Assembly: GCF_023256235.1 (NCBI RefSeq)
Contig: NZ_JAGDWY010000081.1
Location: 1,860 to 34,026, forward strand
Reading direction: 5' to 3'
Length of the DNA: 32,167 nucleotides
Source of the DNA: Desulfurella sp.
Lineage (GTDB): Bacteria; Campylobacterota_A; Desulfurellia; Desulfurellales; Desulfurellaceae
Made by a program: the position numbers and the translations under genes. The notes beneath the pieces were generated by a model that saw only the letters and a program-made list of their open reading frames with translations, did not search any database and was not told the DNA's origin. Positions 24,086 through 32,167 of the stretch are shown here, piece after piece (position 1 is the first letter of the stretch; the number at the start of each line of letters is the position of its first letter).

Positions 24086-24915
24086 TCTTTTAAAACCTGT
24101 TGTGGCACACCACACTTAAAACAATCAATTTTTTTAAAGGTTTTTGGGTCTGCGTACATTGTTTTTAAACAAAATTGGTCATTTTTATTAAAATAAGCAT
24201 AAGCACCAATTGGAAAATTACACGAAGCATTTAATGCTTTTACAAATTCTCTTTCTATATTAACACACATATGTGTTGCACTATCGTCTAAAAAATCAAG
24301 CTCATCAAATTCGTCTAAGCGCGTTTGCACGCCAATTACACCCTGTCCTGCAGAACTTACTATATCCAGATCAAAGCAGTATGCACTATCATATAAACCA
24401 AGTCTTTTCAAGCCTGATTTTGATACAACTATGGCATCAACCACACCTTTTTTTAGCTTTTCAAGACGTGTATCAAGATTGCCTCTAAAATCAATAAATT
24501 CTAAATCATCCCTTATATGAGAAAGCTCAACGCGTCTTCTTAGAGAAGTTGTACCGATTAGAGCACCTTTTGGTAATCTCTCAATTGGGCCTTTAAAACT
24601 TACAAGGCAATCTTTATTATAGTCTCTTTTTAGTATGAACTTTAGTGGTAATTGATTATTTTCAATAACACTTACGTCTTTAACACTGTGTACAGCTATA
24701 TCTATGGCTTTATTTAAAAGCGCTACTTCTAATGCGCCTGTAAACAAACCTTTACCGCCAAACTCATAAAGCGGTTTATCTATTTTATCACCAAGTGTAG
24801 TAATCCCTACAATCTCGCAAATATAACCCTTTTCAACAAGCAGGTTTTCTACATATTTTGCCTGCCACATTGCGAGCTTTGATTTTCTTGTTCCAATTTT
24901 AATTATTTTCATCAT
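24046..24915 (-). CDS. hemC: Hydroxymethylbilane synthase (porphobilinogen deaminase)
   Basis: Joins four porphobilinogens into hydroxymethylbilane in tetrapyrrole synthesis. It has 289 residues. It shows GTRKSKLAMWQA (8-19), HSVKD with catalytic Asp80, GTTSLRRR (121-128), FRGNLDTRL, and the dipyrromethane-cofactor Cys232 in NASCNFPIGAYA. Two ATGs are adjacent (24915 and 24912), and either could start. The start overlaps the hemA end by up to 17 bases, and the gene order hemA-hemC-hemD is a classic cluster. Confidence 0.96.
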   Translation of the reverse strand: MMKIIKIGTRKSKLAMWQAKYVENLLVEKGYICEIVGITTLGDKIDKPLYEFGGKGLFTGALEVALLNKAIDIAVHSVKDVSVIENNQLPLKFILKRDYNKDCLVSFKGPIERLPKGALIGTTSLRRRVELSHIRDDLEFIDFRGNLDTRLEKLKKGVVDAIVVSKSGLKRLGLYDSAYCFDLDIVSSAGQGVIGVQTRLDEFDELDFLDDSATHMCVNIEREFVKALNASCNFPIGAYAYFNKNDQFCLKTMYADPKTFKKIDCFKCGVPQQVLKECIEYTKNSLAYI

Positions 24916-26200
24916 CTGGGTTTTCAGAAAAGAAACAGTTTACAGGTTTGTTTTCGATGCTAATATTAAAAAGCCGCCTGATCAGTTCAACATACATATC
25001 ACCTTCGGGTTCTTTTATAAACTGTCTGATTTTTGAGGTAGGTTCATGAAGTGTTTTATTTAATATTGAGCGAGTTAGCTTATCTATGGCATCAAGCAAT
25101 TTCTCGTCTGTTTTATATTTTTTTTGAAATTTTTTTAACTCTATTTTTCTTATACGGTCTGCATACTGCCTTAGTGTATCAATTGTTTTGTTGTAATCAA
25201 GAGCACTATTTTCTTCTATAAATGCACGCAAATTCTCATCTATAATTTGATGAGATAATTCAATGCTATTTTGTTTTAATAATACACTATCGTTATACAC
25301 ATTTTTTAAATCGTCTAAATTAAAAAGGATAACATTTGGATTTTTCTTTACATTTAAGCTAACAGAAGAAGGCACAGAAAGATCCATAATCAGTAATTTT
25401 CTTTCCACATCAATATTTTCAATAATAGGTCTTGGTGTATAAATACATGAAACAACAATATCTACTTCATTAAATAAATTTTTCAAATCTTCCAGAGTTA
25501 CAATTTTAGCATTGAAATTTTGTGCAAAATCAACCGTTTCACTTCGTCTGTTTGCTATGTAGGCAATCTGTGACCCTTTGTCAGAAAAATACTTAGCAGA
25601 AAGACGAGCCATATCACCACTACCAATAATAATTACTTTTTTACTATCAAGACCAAAATGCTCTAAAGCTACATGACTTGCAAGGCTAGCAATAGAAAGG
25701 TGCCCTTTTTGTATATTTGTCTGACTCCTTACTATTTTTGCAATAGTAAAAGCTTTACGCATAATCCTGTTTAGTATAGCACCACTTAGATTGTATACCA
25801 CAGTTGTGCGATATGCATCTTTTAACTGGCTCAAAATCTGTGTTTCACCAATAACCTGTGAATCAAGTCCACTTGATAACTCAAATATATGGCGCACTGC
25901 TTCTATAGATTGTTTTTTATATATATATTTTATAGCATTATTCAATTCATACTTTGCATAATCTGACAAATATTTAATTAAAGACTCGCAAGGATTATGA
26001 TACGAAACTGCTACGATTTCAGTTCTGTTGCACGTTGAAATTATCATAATCTCTGCAATATTAAATGCTTCTTTGATATCTTTTGCACGTTCATGAATAG
26101 AAGTACTTTCAAATACAAAAGATTCTCTTACATTTAATGGCGCAGTTTTCCAGTTTAAACCAACAACATATAAATTATTAATGCTTAAATTTTGTGTCAT
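24899..26200 (-). CDS. hemA: Glutamyl-tRNA reductase
   Basis: Reduces glutamyl-tRNA to glutamate-1-semialdehyde, the first committed step of C5-pathway tetrapyrrole synthesis. It has 433 residues. The catalytic Cys57 is in ISTCNRTE, GLDSQVIGETQILSQ follows near residue 115, the NADPH domain has VIIIGSGDMARLSAKYF, and a long C-terminal helical dimer domain closes the protein. It begins in a four-base ATGA overlap with the polyprenyl synthetase. The SAM-independent C5 route indicated here is the usual bacterial one outside Alphaproteobacteria. Confidence 0.96.
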   Translation of the reverse strand: MTQNLSINNLYVVGLNWKTAPLNVRESFVFESTSIHERAKDIKEAFNIAEIMIISTCNRTEIVAVSYHNPCESLIKYLSDYAKYELNNAIKYIYKKQSIEAVRHIFELSSGLDSQVIGETQILSQLKDAYRTTVVYNLSGAILNRIMRKAFTIAKIVRSQTNIQKGHLSIASLASHVALEHFGLDSKKVIIIGSGDMARLSAKYFSDKGSQIAYIANRRSETVDFAQNFNAKIVTLEDLKNLFNEVDIVVSCIYTPRPIIENIDVERKLLIMDLSVPSSVSLNVKKNPNVILFNLDDLKNVYNDSVLLKQNSIELSHQIIDENLRAFIEENSALDYNKTIDTLRQYADRIRKIELKKFQKKYKTDEKLLDAIDKLTRSILNKTLHEPTSKIRQFIKEPEGDMYVELIRRLFNISIENKPVNCFFSENPDDENN

Positions 26201-27144
26201 TTATTTCTTTCCACAGCATAATCGGCTAAAAATACAAGAATATCTTTATAAATGGAGTCCGGGAGATGTTGTATATTTTGTTTTGCAATTAAAGCCTTTT
26301 GTTTTGCTATCTCAAAAGCATCATTAACACCAAAAGCCCTGCAAGCATGTATGCAATAATTTTTATGTTCCTGACTTTTTGTTTTAAAATATTCAAGCAA
26401 ATGGTATTTAGTGTCTGGATCTTTTTCTAATGCCAAAATTAACGGTAACGTAACTTTACCTTCAGCTATATCATTATACGTATCTTTACCAATGTCTGTA
26501 TTTGAATAATCCATTAAATCATCTTTTATCTGAAAAGCCAACCCAAGATTCTTGCCATATTGTCTGAAATGTTCAAGCTCATCAGTTTTACTTGAAAGCA
26601 AACAACCACTTACACATGCGCTTTCTATTAAGCTTGCTGTTTTTTTATAAATTATATCAAAGTATGTGTTTACATCAATAATATTTGAAAAATTCTCTAT
26701 TTCAATAATCTCACCCAATGCCAGATTGTAAGCTGCTTTTGAAATTTCTTTTGCTACATCTACACTTACATCCAAAACTTTATTATAAGCCAACGAATAC
26801 AAGTAATCTCCACTCATTATAGCAACTCTATTTCCGTATGCTACATTAACACTTTGTTTGCCTCTGCGCATTTTTGCATTATCGATAACATCATCATGAA
26901 GCAAGCTTGCTATATGTATATACTCAACTATACATGCTGTTAAATGCAAAATTTCTTCATTATCATAACCCAAACTTCTTGCACTTGCCACTACAAGTAT
27001 TGGTCTTAAGCGTTTACCACCTGATATATGCTCTATCACTTTATCAAGCAACAAACTCTCGCTTTTAATATTTAGTAAAAGCGTATCAATATTTTTAATA
27101 ATACTTTGTATGTTAGATATCGCAGTATTGGTCTTTTGTAACAT
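26197..27144 (-). CDS. ispB: Polyprenyl diphosphate synthase (octaprenyl-type)
   Basis: Adds isopentenyl units to an allylic diphosphate to make the long side chain of quinones. It has 315 residues. Both Asp-rich motifs are present: DDVID (84-88) followed by MRRG, and DDLMD (208-212). GGKRLRP (42-48) binds the diphosphate. The residues just before the first motif (HIASLLH) have small side chains, a pattern of long-chain rather than farnesyl enzymes, so a menaquinone side chain is likely. Exact chain length cannot be read. The ATG lies 32 bases inside gyrA; no later in-frame ATG comes before the conserved region. Confidence 0.9.
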   Translation of the reverse strand: MLQKTNTAISNIQSIIKNIDTLLLNIKSESLLLDKVIEHISGGKRLRPILVVASARSLGYDNEEILHLTACIVEYIHIASLLHDDVIDNAKMRRGKQSVNVAYGNRVAIMSGDYLYSLAYNKVLDVSVDVAKEISKAAYNLALGEIIEIENFSNIIDVNTYFDIIYKKTASLIESACVSGCLLSSKTDELEHFRQYGKNLGLAFQIKDDLMDYSNTDIGKDTYNDIAEGKVTLPLILALEKDPDTKYHLLEYFKTKSQEHKNYCIHACRAFGVNDAFEIAKQKALIAKQNIQHLPDSIYKDILVFLADYAVERNK

Positions 27145-29536
27145 TTACTTTTACCACTGTATCATCATTTTCAAGTTCTATAGCTTTAACACCGTAAGCA
27201 TATCTTGACATTTCTCTAAACTGAGTTGAATTAATTCTAATCAATTTGCCAAGTTTTGTTGTAATCAAAATCTCACTATTATCCTGAAGTCTTTCTGCAT
27301 CAATAAGTCTATCATTATCTTTTAACTTTATAATTCTTACGCCTTTTGCACCACGAGAAACTTTTCTTATAGAATCTGCCAAGATTACCTTTGCAATACC
27401 GTTTTGTGTAATAAGTACGATTTTATCTTCTTTGCTTTCAAGCTTAAAGCCAGATACAACATTATCATCTTTGGATAAGCTAATACCTTTTACGCCGTAG
27501 GCGCTTCTACCCATCTGGCGAACATGCTCTACATCAAATCTTACAGACTGACCCAAAGACGTGCATATTACAATTTCATCTTTTTGCGATACATCTGGTA
27601 TAATACAAACAAGACTATCATCTTTTAAGTTTATAATCGTTCTGCCATTTGATTTAATATCAGAAAAATTATCAGAAGATATTCTTTTTATAATACCTTT
27701 TTGCGTTATGAGTATATAATCATTTCTAGGCTTATATGCGCTTATTGCTTTAATTTGTTCGTTGTTTTTTAAATTCAATAGGTTAACTATAGCTTTTCCT
27801 TTTGCATAATTGTTTGATTTTGGTATTTCATAGGCTTTCATGGAATAGATTCTACCATAGTTTGAAAACATCAATACATTATCTAAACTATCTAAAACCA
27901 AACAATCCAGAATATAATCATCCTCTGAATATACGGCTGCTATTCTACCTTTGCCGCCTCGCGATTGAACATTGTAAAATGATAAAGGTATGGATTTTAT
28001 GTAACCTTTATTAGAAAAAGTTATTAAAAGTTTTTCTTGTTTTACCAAGTCTTCTTTGTTTATTTCTTCAAGTTTTGTTACAATTTGCGTTCTTCTTCTG
28101 TCAGAGTAATTTTCTTTGATATATATAAGCTCGCTTTTTACTATTGATACTAGCTCATCATAATTACCCAGAATTTTTTCGTAATTTTTTATCTTTTCTA
28201 GTATTTCATTGTATTCTTTTTCTAATTTTTCTATTTCCAAACCTGTTAATCGTGATAACCTCATCTCTAAAATAGCGTTCGTTTGTTTGTCACTTAGATT
28301 AAATCGTTCTTTGAGTCTATCTTTTGCAATCTGGGGTGTTTGTGATTTTTTTATTATGCTTATTACTTCGTCAATATTTTGTACCGCAATTTTTAAGCCT
28401 TCCAGTATATGAATACGTTCTTTTGCAATATTTAGTAAATAAATTGTTCGTCTTTTAATTATCTGTTCTCTAAAATCTAAAAATACGTTAAAATATTCTT
28501 TTAGAGATAAAACTTTTGGCACATTATCTACAAGGCATAAATTATTTATACTAAAGCTAACTTCTAGATTGCTCATTTTGTAGAGGTTATTTAAAATTAT
28601 TTCTGGCTGCTCCGAAGACTTAACTTCAATTACAATTCTTATTCCTTCTTTGTTTGACTCATCTCTTAAATCACTTATACCTTCAATTTGCTTATCTTTT
28701 ACAAGCTGGGCTATATCTTTTACAAGATTTGCTTTGTTTACCTGGTAGGGTATTTCTTCTATTATAATCATATGCTTGTTGCCAATTTTTTCAATTTTTG
28801 CTAATGAGCGTATTTTAATTTTTCCCAGGCCTTTATCATATATTTCTTCCAAAGAATCACACATTACAATGGCCCCGGTTGGGAAATCAGGTCCTTTTAT
28901 AAAATTAAGTAATTCTTTTGTTTGGGCAGTTCTTTTACTATCTATGTAATAAATTAATGCATCTATGACTTCACCTAAATTATGAGGTGCGATGTTTGTT
29001 GCCATACCAACAGCTATACCAGAAGAACCATTTATTAAAAGATTTGGTATCAAACTTGGTAAAACTACTGGTTCTTTTAAGCTTTCGTCATAGTTTGGTT
29101 GAAAATCAACAGTATCTTTATCAATGTCTTTTAAAAGCTCTTCTGCAATTTTTGATAATCTAACTTCAGTGTATCTCATTGCTGCGGGGCTATCGCCGTC
29201 AACTGAGCCAAAATTACCCTGACCATCTATTAGAGGATATCTCATTGTAAATTCCTGGCTCATTCTAACCATTGCATCATAAACACTTGTATCGCCATGT
29301 GGGTGGTACTTACCAATAACATCACCAACAACACGAGCGCTTTTTTTGTAGGGTTTGTTATGTAACAAATCTAATTCGCTCGCTGCATACAGTATTCTTC
29401 TGTGTACGGGTTTTAGGCCATCTCTTGCATCCGGAAGGGCTCTTCCTACAATCACGCTCATAGAGTAGTCGATGTAGGATTTTTTCATTGTATCTATAAT
29501 ATTTGTTTTAATAATTCTTTCAAATAAATCTTTCAT
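27113..29536 (-). CDS. gyrA: DNA gyrase subunit A
   Basis: Breaks and rejoins DNA for negative supercoiling with GyrB. It has 807 residues from ATG 29536, or 810 from 29545. Seen: [23 protein letters not shown] at the start, the quinolone-determining stretch [15 protein letters not shown], the catalytic Tyr in AAMRYTE, and the C-terminal DNA-wrapping pinwheel with a GyrA-box near residue 520 that reads QSRGGKG instead of QRRGGKG. That box separates gyrase from topoisomerase IV. ATG 29536 has GGATG upstream in good position. ATG 29545 overlaps the gyrB stop and lacks a ribosome site. Confidence 0.96.
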   Translation of the reverse strand: MKDLFERIIKTNIIDTMKKSYIDYSMSVIVGRALPDARDGLKPVHRRILYAASELDLLHNKPYKKSARVVGDVIGKYHPHGDTSVYDAMVRMSQEFTMRYPLIDGQGNFGSVDGDSPAAMRYTEVRLSKIAEELLKDIDKDTVDFQPNYDESLKEPVVLPSLIPNLLINGSSGIAVGMATNIAPHNLGEVIDALIYYIDSKRTAQTKELLNFIKGPDFPTGAIVMCDSLEEIYDKGLGKIKIRSLAKIEKIGNKHMIIIEEIPYQVNKANLVKDIAQLVKDKQIEGISDLRDESNKEGIRIVIEVKSSEQPEIILNNLYKMSNLEVSFSINNLCLVDNVPKVLSLKEYFNVFLDFREQIIKRRTIYLLNIAKERIHILEGLKIAVQNIDEVISIIKKSQTPQIAKDRLKERFNLSDKQTNAILEMRLSRLTGLEIEKLEKEYNEILEKIKNYEKILGNYDELVSIVKSELIYIKENYSDRRRTQIVTKLEEINKEDLVKQEKLLITFSNKGYIKSIPLSFYNVQSRGGKGRIAAVYSEDDYILDCLVLDSLDNVLMFSNYGRIYSMKAYEIPKSNNYAKGKAIVNLLNLKNNEQIKAISAYKPRNDYILITQKGIIKRISSDNFSDIKSNGRTIINLKDDSLVCIIPDVSQKDEIVICTSLGQSVRFDVEHVRQMGRSAYGVKGISLSKDDNVVSGFKLESKEDKIVLITQNGIAKVILADSIRKVSRGAKGVRIIKLKDNDRLIDAERLQDNSEILITTKLGKLIRINSTQFREMSRYAYGVKAIELENDDTVVKVNVTKDQYCDI

Positions 29537-29537
29537 A

Positions 29538-31865
29538 CTACACATCCAGGTTTGCTAATTTTGCATTTTCTTCAATAAATTTTCTTCTTGGTTCAACTTT
29601 ATCGCCCATGAGGAGCTCAAATATTTCTTTCGCTTGATTAAAATCATCGATAGTAACAAGATGCATTGTTCGTGTTGCAGGGTTCATGGTAGTTTCCCAT
29701 AATTGATTTGGGTTCATTTCTCCTAAACCTTTATAGCGTTGTATTTCTATACCTTTTTTAGAAATTTCATCTATGTAATTGAATAGTTTTCTTAAATTAT
29801 TAAATTCTATTTTTTCTTTATCTCCTTGTTTTGATTGATTAAAAGCTATTATTGGGAATTTGATTTTTGACTCAAGAGCATAAAGTTCTGCTAGTTTTGT
29901 GTAAAATTTGCTTGAGAATATTGATTTATCTATATAGAACTCTTTAAGTTGCCTATCCTGTATATAAGAACATTTAATGTTGGTATCAAATTCTTCAATT
30001 TTTTCTAAATTCAAGGCTTCTTTTATCTTATTTAGATTATAGATAAGGTTTTGTGTATCTATTCCATTTGTAATGGTATAGTGTAGAAATTTTTCCTGTT
30101 TTTCTTCTTTTTCAAATTGCTCAAAAATACTTAATAGGTTCGCAAAACGCAAATAAATATCTTTTAAACTAAAATCTACATCAAAAGAAACTTTTTTTAA
30201 TGCCCTATCAATTAAAAATGATCTTAAATCAAGATCATCTTTAAAATATTTACTTTGAGTATCATACCTTACTCTATAAAGTGGTGGTTGTGCAATATAC
30301 AAGTAGCCTTTTTCGATAATAGGACGCAAAAAATTGTAAAAAAATGTTAGAAGCAGTGTTTGTATATGACTTCCATCTACATCTGCATCTGTCATGATAA
30401 TAATTTTATGATACCTTATCTCATCTATATTAAAATTTTTATCTATATTACAACCAATAGCTGCAACAATGCTTTTTATTTCTTCATTTGATAGTATTTT
30501 GTGTAAATTCGACTTTTCTGTATTTAAGATTTTACCTTTAATAGGTAGAATTGCCTGATACTTTCTATCACGCGCTTGCTTTGCACTGCCTCCTGCAGAA
30601 TCACCTTCAACAATAAAGATCTCTGTTTTTTCTGGATCTTTTTCTTGACAATCAGCTAGTTTTCCAGGTAAATTTTTCGTTTCAAAAATTGTTTTTCTGC
30701 GGACAAGCTCGCGTGCATTTTTTGCGGCTTCTCTTGCATTGTAGGCTAATATCGCTTTTTCTAATATTATTTTGATTACATTTGGGTGTTCCTCAAAATA
30801 ATCGCTTATTTTATCGTAAAGTAAACTCTGCAATTGGCCTTTTGTATCTAAATTTCCTAATTTCGTTTTGGTTTGACCTTCAAATTCTGGGTTTGGTAGT
30901 TTGATCGAAACTATACCAATTAAACCTTCTCTACAATCTTCACCACTTAAAGTTATATTTTTTAGTGAATTATTCTTTTTGGCATAATTATTTATTGCTT
31001 TTGTAAGTACTGTTTTAAAAATAGAAAGATGTGTTCCACCTTCTTGGGTTAGGATTGAATTTGCAAATGATAAAATATTTGATTCATAGCCTTTTGTATA
31101 TATAAAAGCACACTCAAATTGTGTATTATCGTGAACAATACTTATTAAAATTGGGTTTTCAAATAAAGGTTCTTTGTTTTTACACAGGTAATTTATAAAA
31201 TCTACAATTCCATTTTCATAATAGAATGTATTTTTTTTGTCTGTTCTTTCGTCAATTAGACTTATTGTTACATTTTTGTTTAAGAAAGCTAGTTCTTGCA
31301 ATCTTTTTTCGAGTATTTCGTAGTTAAATACAGTTGTACTAAAAATCAAATCGTCAGGTTTAAATGTTACTATCGTGCCTGTATCATTGCAGGTACTGGT
31401 GGTTTTTAAGTCATTTATAGCAATTCCTCGTTCAAATTCCTGCTCAAAAACAAAACCATTCCTGTGAATCTCAACTTTTAAGTATGACGATAGTGCATTT
31501 ACAACGCTTATACCTACACCGTGTAAACCGCCTGATACTTTATAACTTTTGTTATCAAATTTACCACCGGAGTGGAGTGTTGTTAAAACAAGTGTAGCTG
31601 CTGGAATTTTTTCTTCTTTGTGTATTTCTGTTGGGATACCTCTTCCATTGTCTTTTACGGTTACAGAATTGTCTTTGTGGATTATAACTTCAATTTTATC
31701 GCAAAAACCTGCCATAGATTCATCTATGGAGTTATCTACTATTTCGTAAATCAGATGATGAAGGCCCTCTGTAGATGTATTTCCGATATACATTGCAGGC
31801 CTTTTTCTAACACCATCTAATCCTTTTAATATTTTTATAGATTCTGCTGTGTAGTTAGCTGTCAT
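29538..31865 (-). CDS. gyrB: DNA gyrase subunit B
   Basis: ATPase subunit of gyrase. It has 775 residues. The GHKL ATPase domain has [28 protein letters not shown] and [15 protein letters not shown]. The TOPRIM domain has [14 protein letters not shown] with the metal Glu, and [10 protein letters not shown] with the Asp triad. Between this and the C-terminal [12 protein letters not shown], a stretch of roughly 160 residues (about 560-715) of Lys-rich sequence corresponds to the TOPRIM insertion seen in many Gram-negative GyrB proteins. The ATG overlaps the recF stop by four bases. Adjacency to recF and gyrA supports gyrase rather than ParE. Confidence 0.97.
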   Translation of the reverse strand: MTANYTAESIKILKGLDGVRKRPAMYIGNTSTEGLHHLIYEIVDNSIDESMAGFCDKIEVIIHKDNSVTVKDNGRGIPTEIHKEEKIPAATLVLTTLHSGGKFDNKSYKVSGGLHGVGISVVNALSSYLKVEIHRNGFVFEQEFERGIAINDLKTTSTCNDTGTIVTFKPDDLIFSTTVFNYEILEKRLQELAFLNKNVTISLIDERTDKKNTFYYENGIVDFINYLCKNKEPLFENPILISIVHDNTQFECAFIYTKGYESNILSFANSILTQEGGTHLSIFKTVLTKAINNYAKKNNSLKNITLSGEDCREGLIGIVSIKLPNPEFEGQTKTKLGNLDTKGQLQSLLYDKISDYFEEHPNVIKIILEKAILAYNAREAAKNARELVRRKTIFETKNLPGKLADCQEKDPEKTEIFIVEGDSAGGSAKQARDRKYQAILPIKGKILNTEKSNLHKILSNEEIKSIVAAIGCNIDKNFNIDEIRYHKIIIMTDADVDGSHIQTLLLTFFYNFLRPIIEKGYLYIAQPPLYRVRYDTQSKYFKDDLDLRSFLIDRALKKVSFDVDFSLKDIYLRFANLLSIFEQFEKEEKQEKFLHYTITNGIDTQNLIYNLNKIKEALNLEKIEEFDTNIKCSYIQDRQLKEFYIDKSIFSSKFYTKLAELYALESKIKFPIIAFNQSKQGDKEKIEFNNLRKLFNYIDEISKKGIEIQRYKGLGEMNPNQLWETTMNPATRTMHLVTIDDFNQAKEIFELLMGDKVEPRRKFIEENAKLANLDV

Positions 31866-32167
31866 ATTGCCTCACTCAAATGTATTATATTTGCATTTTT
31901 GATATTTATATTGCCGAGTGTAGTTATAAATACTTGATTATTTAATGTGTTTATTATTGAAATAATTTTTTCTATGTTTGTATTTGAAATATCACCTTCT
32001 AAATCGTCAATTAATATAATTGGTGTTTTGTTTAAAGTATTATAATGCTTAACTAAAGACATCATTAAAGAAAATAAAACCATTTTTTTCTCACCTAATG
32101 AAGAATAGCTAAAAATATTCTTTTCGTCAAGAAGTATCTCGATTGAGTCTTTGTATAATGTAAATAT
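31862..32167 (-). CDS. recF: DNA replication and repair protein RecF, C-terminal part
   Basis: Only the last 101 codons are in the window; the reverse strand stays open to the edge. RecF is an SMC-like ATPase that loads RecA at gaps in DNA. The fragment has an ABC signature-like SSLGEKKMVLF, where RecF usually has GQQR, and a Walker B strand PIILIDDLEGDISN (RecF: LLLDDV.SELD). VFITTLG follows as the terminal strand. The signature differs from consensus. Identity rests on this pattern and on being directly before gyrB, where recF sits in many bacteria. An ATG at 32083 is internal, not the start. Confidence 0.82.
   Translation of the reverse strand: MFTLYKDSIEILLDEKNIFSYSSLGEKKMVLFSLMMSLVKHYNTLNKTPIILIDDLEGDISNTNIEKIISIINTLNNQVFITTLGNINIKNANIIHLSEAI

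Noticed and set aside
29534-29545. gyrA starting at 29545 rather than 29536
   Set aside because: The upstream ATG overlaps the gyrB stop and has no ribosome site, while 29536 has GGATG at suitable distance. It cannot be excluded, so both are noted in the gene entry.
31549-31820. Two plus-strand frames of 66 codons inside gyrB
   Set aside because: Both are antisense to the conserved ATPase motifs of gyrB and overlap each other; typical AT-rich shadows.

Overview
This is AT-rich bacterial chromosome, densely packed with housekeeping genes and almost entirely coded on the minus strand. I see no insertion sequence, prophage, CRISPR array or plasmid gene. The organism looks like a Gram-negative anaerobe: there is an FtsEX-EnvC division module, a LolB-like lipoprotein, a YbgC thioesterase and diaminopimelate synthesis. 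SpoVG, a split transketolase, a short class of glucose-6-phosphate isomerase and the very low GC suggest a Desulfurella/Hippea-like lineage (Desulfurellales, Campylobacterota). That placement is recalled, not computed.

Left end (1-1953): two minus-strand genes for surface polysaccharide synthesis. These are a family 4 glycosyltransferase and the first 286 codons of a polyprenyl-phosphate sugar transferase that runs off the edge. A 330-base non-coding stretch (1954-2283) follows, carrying two tandem copies of a GTCATTCTGAG/GAAGAATCTC repeat and a possible promoter. tRNA-Gln(TTG) lies at 2284-2358.

Block A (2392-13706, minus): thirteen genes read lysA-dapF-dapA-dapB-purF-lipoprotein-fba-pgi-ybgC-purine nucleoside phosphorylase-MTA/SAH deaminase-ispE-spoVG. 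Gaps are 17 bases or less, and many genes overlap. The block joins lysine/peptidoglycan precursor synthesis, purine entry, sugar-phosphate metabolism, recycling of SAM by-products and isoprenoid precursors.

Plus-strand island (13818-15841): a glycosyltransferase with an altered EX7E motif and a radical SAM/SPASM-type protein. Block A diverges from it on the left. On the right its stop codon directly abuts the stop codon of tsaD.

Block B (15842-32167, minus): fifteen genes read recF(partial)-gyrB-gyrA-polyprenyl synthetase-hemA-hemC-hemD-transketolase N-transketolase C-ftsE-ftsX-envC-ctpA-yibQ-tsaD. Almost every junction is an overlap, so this is probably one very long transcript or a few nested ones. 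recF-gyrB-gyrA suggests dnaA/dnaN, and perhaps the origin, lies beyond the right edge.

The best leads are a FtsE that keeps Walker A and B but has lost its Q-loop, signature, D-loop and H-loop residues; a purine nucleoside phosphorylase whose 5'-hydroxyl-binding His is Ile, next to an MTA deaminase; and the glycosyltransferase/radical SAM island. I found no clearly new multi-gene system.
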